Numbered from the stretch's first letter, positions 36,161 through 45,546 are shown. The stretch is DNA of 64,000 bases from Paraburkholderia sp. BCC1884 (GCF_900996225.1 NZ_CAAJGL010000068.1:1364001-1428000), one strand, 5' to 3'. The notes: generated by a model from the sequence alone, not told the origin. Translations and numbers: made by a program.

Positions 36161-37321
36161 TCAGTCCTCGCTTCCATGATGAAGCGGCGCGCGTTCAACG
36201 CAGCGCGGGCCAAGCTGCGCCAGTGCGTTGCAGCCGAGCAGCCGCAGGGTGATCTGCATCTCGTTCATCATCAACGCAAGCACGTCGGTCACGCCGGCGC
36301 CGCCTCGCGACGCGAGACCATACAGCGGCGCGCGTCCGAGCAGCACGCCTCGCGCGCCTAACGCGACCGCTTTCAACGCATCGCTGCCGCGGCGGATGCC
36401 GCCGTCGACGTAAATACTCAATCGATGGCCGACCTCGTCGGCGATCGACGGCAACAGTTCGAGCGGCGACAGGGTGCTGCCCAATTGCCGCCCGCCGTGG
36501 TTCGACAGCACGATTCCGTCGGCGCCGTGAGCGGCCGCAAGCAGCGCGTCCTCGTGGCCCTGAACGCCCTTGACGATCAGCTTGCCGCTCCAGTGGCGAC
36601 GCACCCATTCGAGATCCGTCCACCCAAGCGTCAGATCCATCTGCCGACTGAGCATCGCTGCATGGCGGGACAGATCGGCGCGCTCGCCGACGCTTTGCGC
36701 GATGTTCTTCAACTGCGGCGCGCCGTATCGCGCCATCTGCCAGCACCAGTGCGGATGCCGGAGACAGTCGGCCAGCAAGCGGCGCGACACGCGCAAGGGC
36801 AGCGCGAAACCATTGCGGGTGTCATGGTCGCGTTTGCCGTGAACCGGCACGTCGACCGTGAGGACGAGCGTCGAAAAGCCGGCGACACTCGCCCGGCGCA
36901 TCAGATTCTCGGCGATGCCGCGGTCCTGCTGGACGTACAACTGCATCCACAGGTCGGCGCCGGGCGCAGCGGCGCGCACGTCTTCGAGCAGCGAAGTCGA
37001 CGCCGTCGACAGCACGAAGGGCAAGCCCGCGCGACTCGCCGCCTGCGCGAGCAACTCGTCTGCGCACGGCCAGAAGAGTCCGTTGAGCCCGGTCGGCCCG
37101 ACGATCAGCGGGGCCGCCGCCTCCCGTTCGAAAAACCGTGTGGCGATCGAACATTGCGACACATCGGTCATCACACGCGGTTTGAAGAGCCATTGCCGGT
37201 AAGCGTCGGTATTGCGGCGCAACGCATCGCCGTCTTCGGCGCCGCCGTCGAGATAGTCGAAGGCCAGACGCGGCAGACGTTTGCGCGCGGCGATGCGGTA
37301 ATCGGCAACACAGGAAAGCAT
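36161..37321 (-). CDS. FMN-dependent L-2-hydroxy acid dehydrogenase (lactate/mandelate/glycolate oxidase family)
   Basis: This 386-residue protein has the alpha-hydroxy acid oxidase pattern: RLAFDYLDGGAEDG at the N-terminus, the FMN/substrate segment YVQQDRGIAENL, LVLTVDVPVHGKRDHDTRNG, and the active-site His in LSNHGGRQL followed by YVDGGIRRGSDALKA. It oxidises an L-2-hydroxy acid to the keto acid. It is divergent from the IclR gene, and a candidate IclR element lies between the two starts. Membership of the catabolic cluster with the aldolase and ABC transporter genes is inferred from that shared element. Confidence 0.9.
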   Translation of the reverse strand: MLSCVADYRIAARKRLPRLAFDYLDGGAEDGDALRRNTDAYRQWLFKPRVMTDVSQCSIATRFFEREAAAPLIVGPTGLNGLFWPCADELLAQAASRAGLPFVLSTASTSLLEDVRAAAPGADLWMQLYVQQDRGIAENLMRRASVAGFSTLVLTVDVPVHGKRDHDTRNGFALPLRVSRRLLADCLRHPHWCWQMARYGAPQLKNIAQSVGERADLSRHAAMLSRQMDLTLGWTDLEWVRRHWSGKLIVKGVQGHEDALLAAAHGADGIVLSNHGGRQLGSTLSPLELLPSIADEVGHRLSIYVDGGIRRGSDALKAVALGARGVLLGRAPLYGLASRGGAGVTDVLALMMNEMQITLRLLGCNALAQLGPRCVERAPLHHGSED

Positions 37322-37363
37322 GAATGCTCCGGATGCATCGAATTGACTTCAACGGTGCGAATC

Positions 37364-37381
37364 AATCGCATTACAATTGAA
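37364..37381. promoter_or_regulatory. Candidate IclR operator (site A)
   Basis: AATCGCATTACAATTGAA lies midway between the FMN dehydrogenase start (43 bases away) and the IclR start (42 bases away). It matches 16 of 18 bases with 44915-44932, in front of the GlcD-like gene of the same cluster. The shared element in two promoter regions flanking an IclR cluster points to a common operator. Confidence 0.6.
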
Positions 37382-37422
37382 CCAGGCGCAATCCGATAAA
37401 CGTTGAACAACCTGATACCACC

Positions 37423-38256
37423 ATGTCAGAACGCACCGCACGCACGCCCAAGGCGGAGAAGACAGCCAGTCCGGAAGCGTCCCGTTCGTCGCTTTTCGTC
37501 GGCTCGACCGAAAAAGCCTTTCAGGTGCTGCATGCTTTCGACGGTCCCAGCCGGCACATGACGCTCGTCGATATCGCACGCGCGTCCGGACTCGATCGCA
37601 GCGCCACGCAACGACTCGTGCACACGCTCGAAACGCTCGGCTATCTCTACCGTGTGCCCGACACGCGCAACTACGGTCTCACCACCAAGGTGCTGCAGTT
37701 CTCATACAACTACGTACGCGCCAACGAGCTCATCGACAAGGCCTCGCCGTATCTGCTGGACATCAGCCGCCGTCTGGGCGAGACCACCAATCTGCTCGAA
37801 CTCGACGGTCACGAAATCGTGTTCGTCGCGCGCTTTCCCGGGCAGCATCTGGTCAACATCGACATCGTGGTCGGCGCCCGTTTGCCTGCCATGTTCACGG
37901 CGGCAGGCATCGCGATCCTGTCGCGTCTGTCCGACGAGCGCGTGCGCGAAATCCTCGCGCAAACCCGGCTCGACCCGCTCACGCACTACACCGAAACCAA
38001 TCCCGACAAGCTGCTCGAACGCGTTCGCAAGGTGGCGCGGCGCGGCTACGCGGTGATCGAAAACGAAACCGTGCTCGGCGATATTTCGGTCGCTGCACCG
38101 GTCACGGATCACGGCGGCATGGGGGTCGCCGCGATCAATATTTCGGTGCCGACCTCGCGCTGGTCGCGTGAACGCGTGGAAGCCGAACTCGCGCAACACG
38201 TGCAGGTGGCCGCGACGTCGATTTCCAAATCGCGGCTCTCGGGCTACTCGCGCTAA
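37423..38256 (+). CDS. IclR-family transcriptional regulator
   Basis: This 277-residue protein has an N-terminal winged HTH (STEKAFQVLHAFDGPSRHMT, SGLDRSATQRLVHTLETLGY) and a GAF-like IclR effector domain (DISRRLGETTNLLELDGHE, GARLPAMFTAAGIAILS, YAVIENETVLGDISVAAPV). It sits between the divergent FMN dehydrogenase gene and the convergent aldolase-ABC transporter operon. Candidate operators at 37364 and 44915 suggest it controls itself, the FMN dehydrogenase and the long minus-strand operon. Confidence 0.93.
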   Translation: MSERTARTPKAEKTASPEASRSSLFVGSTEKAFQVLHAFDGPSRHMTLVDIARASGLDRSATQRLVHTLETLGYLYRVPDTRNYGLTTKVLQFSYNYVRANELIDKASPYLLDISRRLGETTNLLELDGHEIVFVARFPGQHLVNIDIVVGARLPAMFTAAGIAILSRLSDERVREILAQTRLDPLTHYTETNPDKLLERVRKVARRGYAVIENETVLGDISVAAPVTDHGGMGVAAINISVPTSRWSRERVEAELAQHVQVAATSISKSRLSGYSR

Positions 38257-38294
38257 AGCGCTGACCAGAGCGTCAGGCAGGGCACCAACGCGAC

Positions 38295-39200
38295 TCAGCG
38301 ATTTCGCTCGAAGCGGTCCAGTTGCTTCTCGAGTTCGACGCGCAGATTCGCCGACAGCTCCGGCGCGGCCTCCGCCAGCGGTGCGAGCATCGCCGGCGCA
38401 TGCACGCCGATCAGATCCATCACCGATTTCATCGGCCCCGGATTGGTTTCGGCGAACGCCATGTTCATCAGCGGGATCAGCGAGCGGTGCAGCGTCAAGG
38501 CTTCTTGCGTCTTGCCGTCGCTCGCGAGCTGGTGGATGGTGCGCCACGCGGTCGGCAGCAAGCTCGCAGTCACGACGATGCCACCGCGCGCGCCCGCCGC
38601 GACGTGTAGCGGAAACAGCGTGTCTTCGCCACTCAGCACCGAGAACGACGAATCGACGCCGGCCACCGTGCGCAGAAAGTGCCACATGTCGGTGTTGCAA
38701 GCCTTCATGCCGATGATCCGTTCGTGTTTCGACAGTTCGTGCAGCACCTCCGGGGCAATCGCGATACGCGTGCGGTACGGAATCTCATAGATGAGGATCG
38801 GCAACGGCGATTCGTCGGCGTAACGCATGAAGTAATCACGGATGCCGCCTTGAGTCGGATTCGTGTAATAGGGCGTCAGGACCAGCAAGCCGTCGGCGCC
38901 GACGGCGGCGAATTCCTTGCCGGCCTGAAGCGCGTCGTGATATCCGGGATCGAGCACGCCCGGAATCACCGGCACCTTGCCGGCGGTTTCGCTGACGGTA
39001 AGCTCCGCCATACGGATGCGCTGAGCGCGCGCGAGCGCGCCATATTCACCGGTGCCGCCGAGCGGCACGAAGCCGTCCACGCCCTGCTTGAGCAGGTAGC
39101 GAATCAGCGTGCGCGCCGCGTCGACGTTGATGCTGTCGTCGGCATTGACGGGAGTCGGGATGGCCGGCAGAACGCCGCGCAGTTGTTGTGCTGAAAGCAT
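38295..39200 (-). CDS. DapA/N-acetylneuraminate lyase family aldolase
   Basis: This 301-residue TIM-barrel protein keeps the family signature PLGGTGEYGAL, the catalytic Tyr region ILIYEIPYRT and the Schiff-base Lys in IIGMKACNTD. Homologues outside lysine synthesis make or split keto acids such as 4-hydroxy-2-oxoglutarate or 2-keto-3-deoxy sugar acids. It is the last gene of a minus-strand operon with an ABC importer and an FAD hydroxy acid dehydrogenase, so a catabolic aldolase is more likely than lysine-pathway DapA. Confidence 0.88.
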   Translation of the reverse strand: MLSAQQLRGVLPAIPTPVNADDSINVDAARTLIRYLLKQGVDGFVPLGGTGEYGALARAQRIRMAELTVSETAGKVPVIPGVLDPGYHDALQAGKEFAAVGADGLLVLTPYYTNPTQGGIRDYFMRYADESPLPILIYEIPYRTRIAIAPEVLHELSKHERIIGMKACNTDMWHFLRTVAGVDSSFSVLSGEDTLFPLHVAAGARGGIVVTASLLPTAWRTIHQLASDGKTQEALTLHRSLIPLMNMAFAETNPGPMKSVMDLIGVHAPAMLAPLAEAAPELSANLRVELEKQLDRFERNR

Positions 39201-39222
39201 GAAAGAGTCTCGATGAATAAAG

Positions 39223-41034
39223 TCAGGAAGCGAGGCTGCGGCGGCGCAAGCGGTCGGCCACCCAGATCAGCACCGCGATGAAAGCGAACAGGCAGGTCGA
39301 GACGGCGGCGATCACCGGTGAAATCTGCATGGTGATTTCGTCCCAGAACTGCTTGGGTAAAGTGGTGCTCACGCCGCCCGAGGTGAAGAGGGCGATGGTG
39401 AGTTCGTCGAACGAGGTGGCGAAGGCGAACAGGAACGAAGACATCAGCCCCGCGCCGAGAATCGGGAACGTCACGCGGCGCAAAGTGGCCCACGGCCGCG
39501 CGCCCATGCTGTGCGCCGCCTGGTCCAGACGCGTGTCGTAGTTGCGCAGCACGGCCATCATCGTGATCACGACGTAGGGCACGGCCACCATGGTATGCGC
39601 GAGCACGAGTCCCAGCGACGAACCCACCAGCCCGATCTTCGCGAAGAAATAGAACACGCCCACGGCGATGATCATGCGCGGCACGACGATCGGCGCGAGC
39701 ACGAAGGCCAGCATGGCGGCCTTGCCGCGCATGCCGCCGCGCACCAGCAGGAAGGCGGCGGGCGTGCCGATCAGCATCGACAGAATGCCGGTGCCGACGC
39801 CGACCAGCATCGAGCGCGTGATGGCCTGCATCCACAGCGGCGAGTCGACGATCTGCCGATACCACTGCAGCGAGAAGCCGTGCGGCGGCCAGGCGAGGCC
39901 GGAGCCGGCGTCGAAGGAGAGTGGAATCATCAGGAACGCGGGCGCGCTCAGGAACACCAGCAGCAGGATCACGACCACGCGCAGCGTGAGGCTTTCGCCG
40001 TTGCCGGCGGCACGCTTGCGACGACGCGGCAGCACGCCGATGAGTGCGTCGGTTGCGTTGCCGAGCAGGGTCAGCACGGCGTCGCCGAGTTGACGGCGCC
40101 ACTGGCCGCCGCGGCCGGGTTGGCGTGCGGTCGAGCTGCCGCCCGCCATGGTGGAGAGTCCCACCATGCGGTCGTAGACGAGGAACACGATCAGCACCAC
40201 CGCCAGCAGCAGCACCGAGATCGCCCCGGCGAAACCCCAGTTCAGCGCTTGCATCACCTGGTCGATGATCAGTTGCGTGATCATCGTTTGATGGCGTCCG
40301 CCGAGCAACGTCGGCGTGATGAAAAAGCCGATCGCGGTGACGAACACCATCAATGCGCCGGCCGCGACGCCGGGCAGCGAGAGCGGGAAATACACCTTCC
40401 AGAACACGGTGCCGGGACGCGCGCCGAGTGTCGCCGCGGCGCTCGGCAAGCGGCGGTCGATGTTCTCCATCACCGACAGCATGGTCAGCACGGCGAGCGG
40501 CATCAATGCATGCACCATGCCGACGATCACGCTGGAGAAGTGGTAGAGCAGGCTCAACGGTTGATCGATGATGCCGAGGCTCATCAGCAGCTTGTTGATT
40601 ACGCCGTTGCGGCCGAGCAGCACGACCCATGCAAACGTGCGCACGAGGAAGCTCGTCCAGAACGACAGCAGCACCCAGAACAGCAAGCGGTTCTTGCGTT
40701 CGCGCGTGAGCGACGAGATCAGATAGGCGATCGGATAGCCGGTCAGCACGGAGAAGAAGGTGGTCCACAGCGAGACCTTCAACGTGATGAGCAGTACGTC
40801 GACATACACGGAGGAGGCGAACAGCCGCTTGTATTCGATCAGCGTGAAGCCGTTGCCGTTGTGCACGCTCAGCAGCAGAAGCTGGCCGACCGGATAGACC
40901 AGCATCACGAGCAGCAGCACGACGATCGGCGCGGCTTTCGCGCCGGGTTGCAGCCACGCGCGCCAGGGCGCGCGTCGTGCCGGCGACGCGCTGGCAGGAT
41001 GAGGCGGCTGCGCGGTGAGAGCGGAATGATTCAT
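39223..41034 (-). CDS. Fused ABC transporter permease (both membrane domains, PotB-PotC type)
   Basis: The 603-residue inner-membrane protein contains two permease modules in one chain. The first, residues about 25-300, has the EAA-like loop AAATLGARPGTVFWKVYFPL. The second, about 345-600, has AAHSMGARPWATLRRVTFPI. They are joined by a cytoplasmic linker rich in Arg (RRRKRAAGNG). In polyamine-type importers these are usually separate proteins of about 280 residues. The ATPase gene ends 3 bases upstream and the aldolase gene follows after 22 bases. Confidence 0.9.
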   Translation of the reverse strand: MNHSALTAQPPHPASASPARRAPWRAWLQPGAKAAPIVVLLLVMLVYPVGQLLLLSVHNGNGFTLIEYKRLFASSVYVDVLLITLKVSLWTTFFSVLTGYPIAYLISSLTRERKNRLLFWVLLSFWTSFLVRTFAWVVLLGRNGVINKLLMSLGIIDQPLSLLYHFSSVIVGMVHALMPLAVLTMLSVMENIDRRLPSAAATLGARPGTVFWKVYFPLSLPGVAAGALMVFVTAIGFFITPTLLGGRHQTMITQLIIDQVMQALNWGFAGAISVLLLAVVLIVFLVYDRMVGLSTMAGGSSTARQPGRGGQWRRQLGDAVLTLLGNATDALIGVLPRRRKRAAGNGESLTLRVVVILLLVFLSAPAFLMIPLSFDAGSGLAWPPHGFSLQWYRQIVDSPLWMQAITRSMLVGVGTGILSMLIGTPAAFLLVRGGMRGKAAMLAFVLAPIVVPRMIIAVGVFYFFAKIGLVGSSLGLVLAHTMVAVPYVVITMMAVLRNYDTRLDQAAHSMGARPWATLRRVTFPILGAGLMSSFLFAFATSFDELTIALFTSGGVSTTLPKQFWDEITMQISPVIAAVSTCLFAFIAVLIWVADRLRRRSLAS

Positions 41035-41037
41035 GGC

Positions 41038-42135
41038 TTATCCCGCGATCGCGACGGCGTCGGCGGCGAGCCACGACAGCCCGAGCGTCTGTCCGACTTC
41101 GTACTGGCTGCCGAGCCGGTTGGTGGGAAACGCGGCGACGAGCGGGGCGGCATCGGCCGCCGGCGGTTGCAGATAGAGCCGCGTCATGCTGCCGGTGACC
41201 ATGATGTCGGTGAGTTTCGCCGACAAGGTGCCGCCGCCGTCGGCGCCGCTGCCCGCGTCTTCGTGAACCTTCAGATTCTGCGGACGCAGCATCAGCTTGA
41301 CCGGTTTGCCGTCGGCGATCACCGGGTCGTACACCATCGCGCGACCCTGTTCGACACCTTGCAGGCTGATCTGCACCTGATCGCCGGCGCGGCCGGTGAC
41401 CACCGCGTCGAGCAGGTTCGATTCGCCGAGAAAGTCCGCCACGAACACGCTCTTCGGCCGGAAATACAGATCGGCCGGCGTGCCGAGTTGCGCGATCGAG
41501 CCGGCGTTCATCAGGCAGATGCGATCGGACATCGTCATTGCTTCTTCCTGATCGTGCGTGACGTAGACGATGGTCGTGCCGAGGTCGCGGTGAATCCGCT
41601 TGATCTCGAGTTGCATGTGATCGCGCAGCTTCTTGTCGAGTGCGCCGAGCGGCTCGTCCATGAGAATGATCGACGGCCGGTAGACCATGCAGCGCGCCAG
41701 CGCGATCCGTTGCTGCTGTCCGCCGGACAACTCGCGTGGGTAGCGGTCCGCGACATGCGGAAGATGCACCATCTCCAGCGCCTGCCTCACCTTGTCGCGC
41801 GCAGCCTTCGCGTCGGTCTTGCGCATCTGCAGCGGAAACGCGATGTTCTGCGCCACCGTCATATGCGGAAACAGCGCGTAGTTCTGAAACACCATGCCGA
41901 TGTCGCGTTCATACGGCGCGCCCCACGTGACGTCGACGCCGTTGATATGAATCTGGCCCGCATCGGGTTGCGCAAGGCCGGCGATCAGGCTGAGCAGCGT
42001 CGTCTTGCCCGAGCCGCTCGGACCGAGCAGGGTCAGAAACTCGCCTTTGGCGACGTCGAGATCGGTCGGCGCCAGCGCGACGAAATCGCCATAGCGTTTG
42101 CTGAGGCCCGTGATTTGAAGGTTCGAGGCGGACAT
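41038..42135 (-). CDS. ABC transporter ATPase (PotA/FbpC type)
   Basis: The 365-residue protein has Walker A (GPSGSGKTT), the Q-loop in VFQNYALFPHMTV, the signature LSGGQQQRIALARC, Walker B (SIILMDEPLGALDKK) and the switch His in THDQEEAMTMSD. A C-terminal TOBE regulatory domain follows (KLMLRPQNLKVHED). It drives import through the fused permease. The ATG at 42135 begins the family homology (LQITGLSKRYGDFVALAP); the longer open frame to 42975 is antisense to the solute-binding protein gene. Confidence 0.92.
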   Translation of the reverse strand: MSASNLQITGLSKRYGDFVALAPTDLDVAKGEFLTLLGPSGSGKTTLLSLIAGLAQPDAGQIHINGVDVTWGAPYERDIGMVFQNYALFPHMTVAQNIAFPLQMRKTDAKAARDKVRQALEMVHLPHVADRYPRELSGGQQQRIALARCMVYRPSIILMDEPLGALDKKLRDHMQLEIKRIHRDLGTTIVYVTHDQEEAMTMSDRICLMNAGSIAQLGTPADLYFRPKSVFVADFLGESNLLDAVVTGRAGDQVQISLQGVEQGRAMVYDPVIADGKPVKLMLRPQNLKVHEDAGSGADGGGTLSAKLTDIMVTGSMTRLYLQPPAADAAPLVAAFPTNRLGSQYEVGQTLGLSWLAADAVAIAG

Positions 42136-42167
42136 GGAATCGGCATCCTTGAAAATGAAAACGAAGG

Positions 42168-43265
42168 TCAGGTCAGGATCCAGCGGTTGAAGCGTTCGAG
42201 TGCCACGCTTTGCTGTTCCTGCCAGTACCGCGCGTCGATATGCAGGCCGTTTTTCATATTCGCCGGGAACGTGGGGCAGTTTTTGGCGATGTCCTGCTTG
42301 ATGAAACTGAACGCTTCGGGCTGCGTGACGCCGGCCGGAAAGTAATCGACCAGCGAGGCCTGGCGCTTCGGATCGGAGGCGAACTTGATGAACTCGCGGC
42401 ACGCGTTCGCGTTCGGCGTCCCTTTCAGGATCGACCAGTTGTCGCAACCCCAGATGTTCTGATTCCAGACGATCGCCACGGGCGCCCCGTTCGCGATGGC
42501 CGACTGTGCGCGCGACACCCAGGTGCTGATCATGTCGACTTCGCCCGAGCCGAGCATCTGTTCGACTTGCGCGCCGGTGTTCCACCATACGTCGACGTGT
42601 TTCGAGATCTTGTCGAGGCTCGCGAAGCCGCGATCGAAGTTGCACGGGTAGACCTGCGAAGTCGGCACGCCGTCGGCCATCAGTGCTTCTTCCAGCGTGT
42701 CGAACGGATATTTGCGCAGACCGCGCCGGCCCGGAAAGTCTTTCACGTTCCACATATCCGCCCACGAATTCGGCGCCTTGCGTCCCTTGAACGCGTCGGT
42801 GCGATAGGCGAGCACGGTGGTGTACACATTCGTGCCCACGCCGTACGGCGACATGTATTGCTGCGGAATTTTCGCGACCATCGGATCGGCTTCGAGACCG
42901 TGTTTCTCGAGATATTCCTTGCCGCCGCCCGTCAACAGCAAAATGGCCGGCTGGCTGATCTTCGCCATGTCCCACGTGTAGCTGCCGGTCTCCACCATGC
43001 TTTTGATCTGCGCGGTCGGTTCCGCATTGGCCTGCACGCCGATCACCTCGATGCCGGTCTTCTCGAAGAACGGTTTATAGAACACCGCGCCGTAGGCTTT
43101 CGTATAGATGCCGCCGTCGTCGCGGATCACGATCCGCTTGTTGGCCGCACGCGATGGCGTCCAAACGAACGGGAAAGCGAGTCCCGCCGCGCCGACGAGC
43201 GCCGTCTTGATGGCCGTGCGACGGCCGGGCTGTTGAATCTGATCGCGTGCGGGCTGCTTTTTCAT
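42168..43265 (-). CDS. Extracellular solute-binding protein of polyamine/organic acid-type ABC importer
   Basis: The 365-residue protein has a twin-arginine-like export signal (GRRTAIKTALVGAAGLAFPF) and then a periplasmic binding protein domain of the PotD type (RIVIRDDGGIYTKAYGAVFY, MSPYGVGTNVYTTVLAYRT). It presents a substrate to the fused permease encoded downstream. The surrounding dehydrogenases and aldolase suggest that the ligand is a hydroxy acid rather than a polyamine, but this is inference. Confidence 0.9.
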   Translation of the reverse strand: MKKQPARDQIQQPGRRTAIKTALVGAAGLAFPFVWTPSRAANKRIVIRDDGGIYTKAYGAVFYKPFFEKTGIEVIGVQANAEPTAQIKSMVETGSYTWDMAKISQPAILLLTGGGKEYLEKHGLEADPMVAKIPQQYMSPYGVGTNVYTTVLAYRTDAFKGRKAPNSWADMWNVKDFPGRRGLRKYPFDTLEEALMADGVPTSQVYPCNFDRGFASLDKISKHVDVWWNTGAQVEQMLGSGEVDMISTWVSRAQSAIANGAPVAIVWNQNIWGCDNWSILKGTPNANACREFIKFASDPKRQASLVDYFPAGVTQPEAFSFIKQDIAKNCPTFPANMKNGLHIDARYWQEQQSVALERFNRWILT

Positions 43266-43377
43266 GTCGGCTCCAGAGGAAGAGGGAAGGCCTGTAGTGC
43301 GAGAGGTGAGGCCGCGGGGGCGGCCGGATTGGAATGGGTGGCGCGGTGTTCGTGCGCGGTTCGTCGACGAGGCACGG

Positions 43378-44814
43378 TCAGGGCAATAAGCGGCCCGGGT
43401 TGAGCAGGTTGTGCGGATCGAGCGCCTGTTTCACGGCGCGCATCAGATTCAACTCGACCGCGGACTTGTAGTACGCCATTTCGCTGAGGCCGGTTTGGCC
43501 GACGCCGTGTTCCGCGCTGAACGTGCCGCGCAATTCGTAGGCGACGTCGTTGACGCAGCGGCGCATCGCGGCGGCCATCGCGACGGGATCGGCGAGTTCG
43601 CGCCAGGCCTCGAAGGTGAAGAAGGGGATGAAGTGCGCGTTACCGTCGCCCAGATGCGCGACGACGAGTACGTCGAGATCCGGCACGAGCGCTCGTACCG
43701 CGCCGGTGGCCCGTTCGATGAACGCCGGCACGGCGGACACGGGCACCGCGCAATCCGTGGTCAGGCCCACACCGCCCTTCTTGTTCGCTTCCGAGACGCT
43801 GTGGCGAATCTCCCAGAGCGCGGCGCGCTGCGTGTCGTTGCTCGCGACCACGGCGTCGAGCACGAGTCCGGCTTCGGCGGTCTGTTCGAGTGTCTGCTGC
43901 AGCAGCTCGGCCATTTCGTCGCCGCCTTGCGTGTCGGCCAGTTCGACCAGCACGTGCCATTCGTGCGATTGGTGCGATTCACCGAATGGATTGCGACGCT
44001 CGGGCACATGCTCGATCACGAGATCGAGTTGACGGCGGTTGATCATTTCGAACGCGTTGAGCCGCGATCCACAGGCGGCCTGGAACAGTCCGAGTACGCG
44101 CAATGCGGCAGCAGGATCGGCTGGCGTGAACCACGCAAGCGCGTGATGCGTGGGCAGCGGATGCAGCTTCAGGGTGGCTGCGGTGATGATGCCGAGCGTG
44201 CCTTCCGTGCCGATGAAAAGATGCTTCAGATCGAGCCCGGTGTTGTCCTTGCGCAGCGCGCGCAGACCGTTCCAGACCGTGCCGTCGGCGAGTACCGCTT
44301 CGAGGCCGAGCACGTTGTCGCGCGTGTTGCCGTAACGCAGCACACCGGTGCCGCCCGCGTTGGTGGACAGATTGCCGCCGATCTGACACGAGCCTTCCGC
44401 GCCGAGACTCACCGCATACAGACGCTGGTGCCCTGCAGCGGCGTCCTGCACGGTCTTCAGCACGCAACCCGCCTCGACTTCCATCGAGCCGTTGGCGGCG
44501 TCGATATGACGAATGCGCCGCATGCGCGTCAGGTTGACGATGACCGGTGGCACGCCCTGACCCGGCGGCACCGCACCGGCGCACAGGCTCGTGTTGCCAC
44601 CCTGCGGCAGCACCGGCACTCGATACTGCGCGCACAACCGCACGACGGCGGCCACCTGCGCCGTATTCGCGGGCAGCACCACACAGGCGGCGGGTCCTTT
44701 ATAGCGGCCGCGCCAGTCTTCCGTGAAGCCCTCCAGATCGGACGGCTCCGTCAGGACGGCATCGGCGCCGAGGGCAGTGGTCAGTGCGGCCAGGAGTGAC
44801 GCGACATCGTTCAT
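43378..44814 (-). CDS. FAD-binding D-2-hydroxy acid dehydrogenase (GlcD family)
   Basis: The 478-residue flavoprotein has the PCMH FAD domain (VPVLPQGGNTSLCAGAVP, CQIGGNLSTNAGGTGVLRYG, GTEGTLGIITAATLKLHPLP). Its C-terminal part contains LVVAHLGDGNAHFI and FSAEHGVGQTGLSEM. It oxidises a D-2-hydroxy acid. The ATG at 44814 with GAGGAACGG upstream is better than an extension to 44922. It leads the minus-strand operon (112 bases before the solute-binding gene), and tandem IclR-type elements lie about 80-118 bases upstream. It parallels the FAD oxidase at 10.7 kb but is not its neighbour. Confidence 0.9.
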   Translation of the reverse strand: MNDVASLLAALTTALGADAVLTEPSDLEGFTEDWRGRYKGPAACVVLPANTAQVAAVVRLCAQYRVPVLPQGGNTSLCAGAVPPGQGVPPVIVNLTRMRRIRHIDAANGSMEVEAGCVLKTVQDAAAGHQRLYAVSLGAEGSCQIGGNLSTNAGGTGVLRYGNTRDNVLGLEAVLADGTVWNGLRALRKDNTGLDLKHLFIGTEGTLGIITAATLKLHPLPTHHALAWFTPADPAAALRVLGLFQAACGSRLNAFEMINRRQLDLVIEHVPERRNPFGESHQSHEWHVLVELADTQGGDEMAELLQQTLEQTAEAGLVLDAVVASNDTQRAALWEIRHSVSEANKKGGVGLTTDCAVPVSAVPAFIERATGAVRALVPDLDVLVVAHLGDGNAHFIPFFTFEAWRELADPVAMAAAMRRCVNDVAYELRGTFSAEHGVGQTGLSEMAYYKSAVELNLMRAVKQALDPHNLLNPGRLLP

Positions 44815-44894
44815 TTCCGTTCCTCGATCAGGCAGCGGCTGCGGCTCGATTGAGCGCGAATCAGCAGTGTCTGGGAAAAGCATAGGAGCAAAAA

Positions 44895-44932
44895 AATCGC
44901 ATTGAAATGCAATTAATCGCATTGCGATTGAA
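44895..44932. promoter_or_regulatory. Candidate tandem IclR operators (sites B1 and B2)
   Basis: AATCGCATT begins at 44895 and again at 44915, exactly 20 bp apart. Site B2, AATCGCATTGCGATTGAA (44915-44932), contains a perfect 7-1-7 dyad at 44915-44929 and matches site A near the IclR gene in 16 of 18 bases. B1 contains GCATT-GA-AATGC. The remaining sequence to 45225 holds no convincing gene. Confidence 0.6.
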
Positions 44933-45225
44933 ATGGGTGTATTTACTGAAGCGATCAGCGCAGAGGCCCGTCAGGCGGGCTTCCCAGGCTTACGAGTTGG
45001 CAACGGCTCGAGTTTCGTCAGCTGTTTGGGTCGACGAAGGTCGGCGATCCTGAAGGACGGGCGCGACTGAGAATGCGCTTGAGCGCGAGGTGGGCACGTT
45101 GAATATCGCGGATGACCGACCATGCAGCCAGGCGAACCGCGACAAGTGGCGAGAAGCCGAAAGAGGGAGCGCCGGCATGCCGGCAGCGCCGTGCAATGGC
45201 CCGACGCTCCGGTGAGTCTCTACCG

Positions 45226-45546
45226 TTACAGGTAGCTGCAGACGTAGTCGAGCGTTTCGACCACGTCGATATCGAAACGGCTCTTGCCGGGCACCGAAAA
45301 CGATTCGCCCGCGTTGTAGGTTTTCCACTCTTCGCTACCGTCGAGGCGAATGCGGCATTGGCCGGCTTGCACTTCCATGAGTTCCGGCGCGTCGGTGCCG
45401 AAGTTGAGCGCGCCCGGCAGGATCACGCCCAAGGTCTTGCGCGTGCCGTCGGCGAATAGAACGGTGTGCGAGACACATTTGCCGTCGAAATAGACGTTGG
45501 CTCGTTTGATAACGGAAACCTGATCGAATTGCGTTGCTGTCGTCAT
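45226..45546 (-). CDS. ppnP: Pyrimidine/purine nucleoside phosphorylase (PpnP, DUF1255)
   Basis: This 106-residue cupin-fold protein matches the PpnP/YaiE family: [62 protein letters not shown] and the C-terminal YVCSYL. The family splits nucleosides with phosphate, freeing base and ribose-1-phosphate. The ATG at 45546 begins the homology. The E. coli protein has 94 residues, so the size fits. It is a single gene. Confidence 0.92.
   Translation of the reverse strand: MTTATQFDQVSVIKRANVYFDGKCVSHTVLFADGTRKTLGVILPGALNFGTDAPELMEVQAGQCRIRLDGSEEWKTYNAGESFSVPGKSRFDIDVVETLDYVCSYL

Noticed and set aside
39511..42345. Very long plus-strand frame (944 codons) across the ABC transporter genes
   Set aside because: It is antisense to three clearly recognisable genes (permease, ATPase, binding protein) and its translation is rich in His, Arg and Gln without any family sign, as expected of GC-rich shadow frames.
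44990..45328. Minus-strand frame between the GlcD-like gene and ppnP
   Set aside because: It overlaps the 3' end of ppnP in another frame and has Arg/Ser-rich composition typical of noncoding GC-rich DNA.
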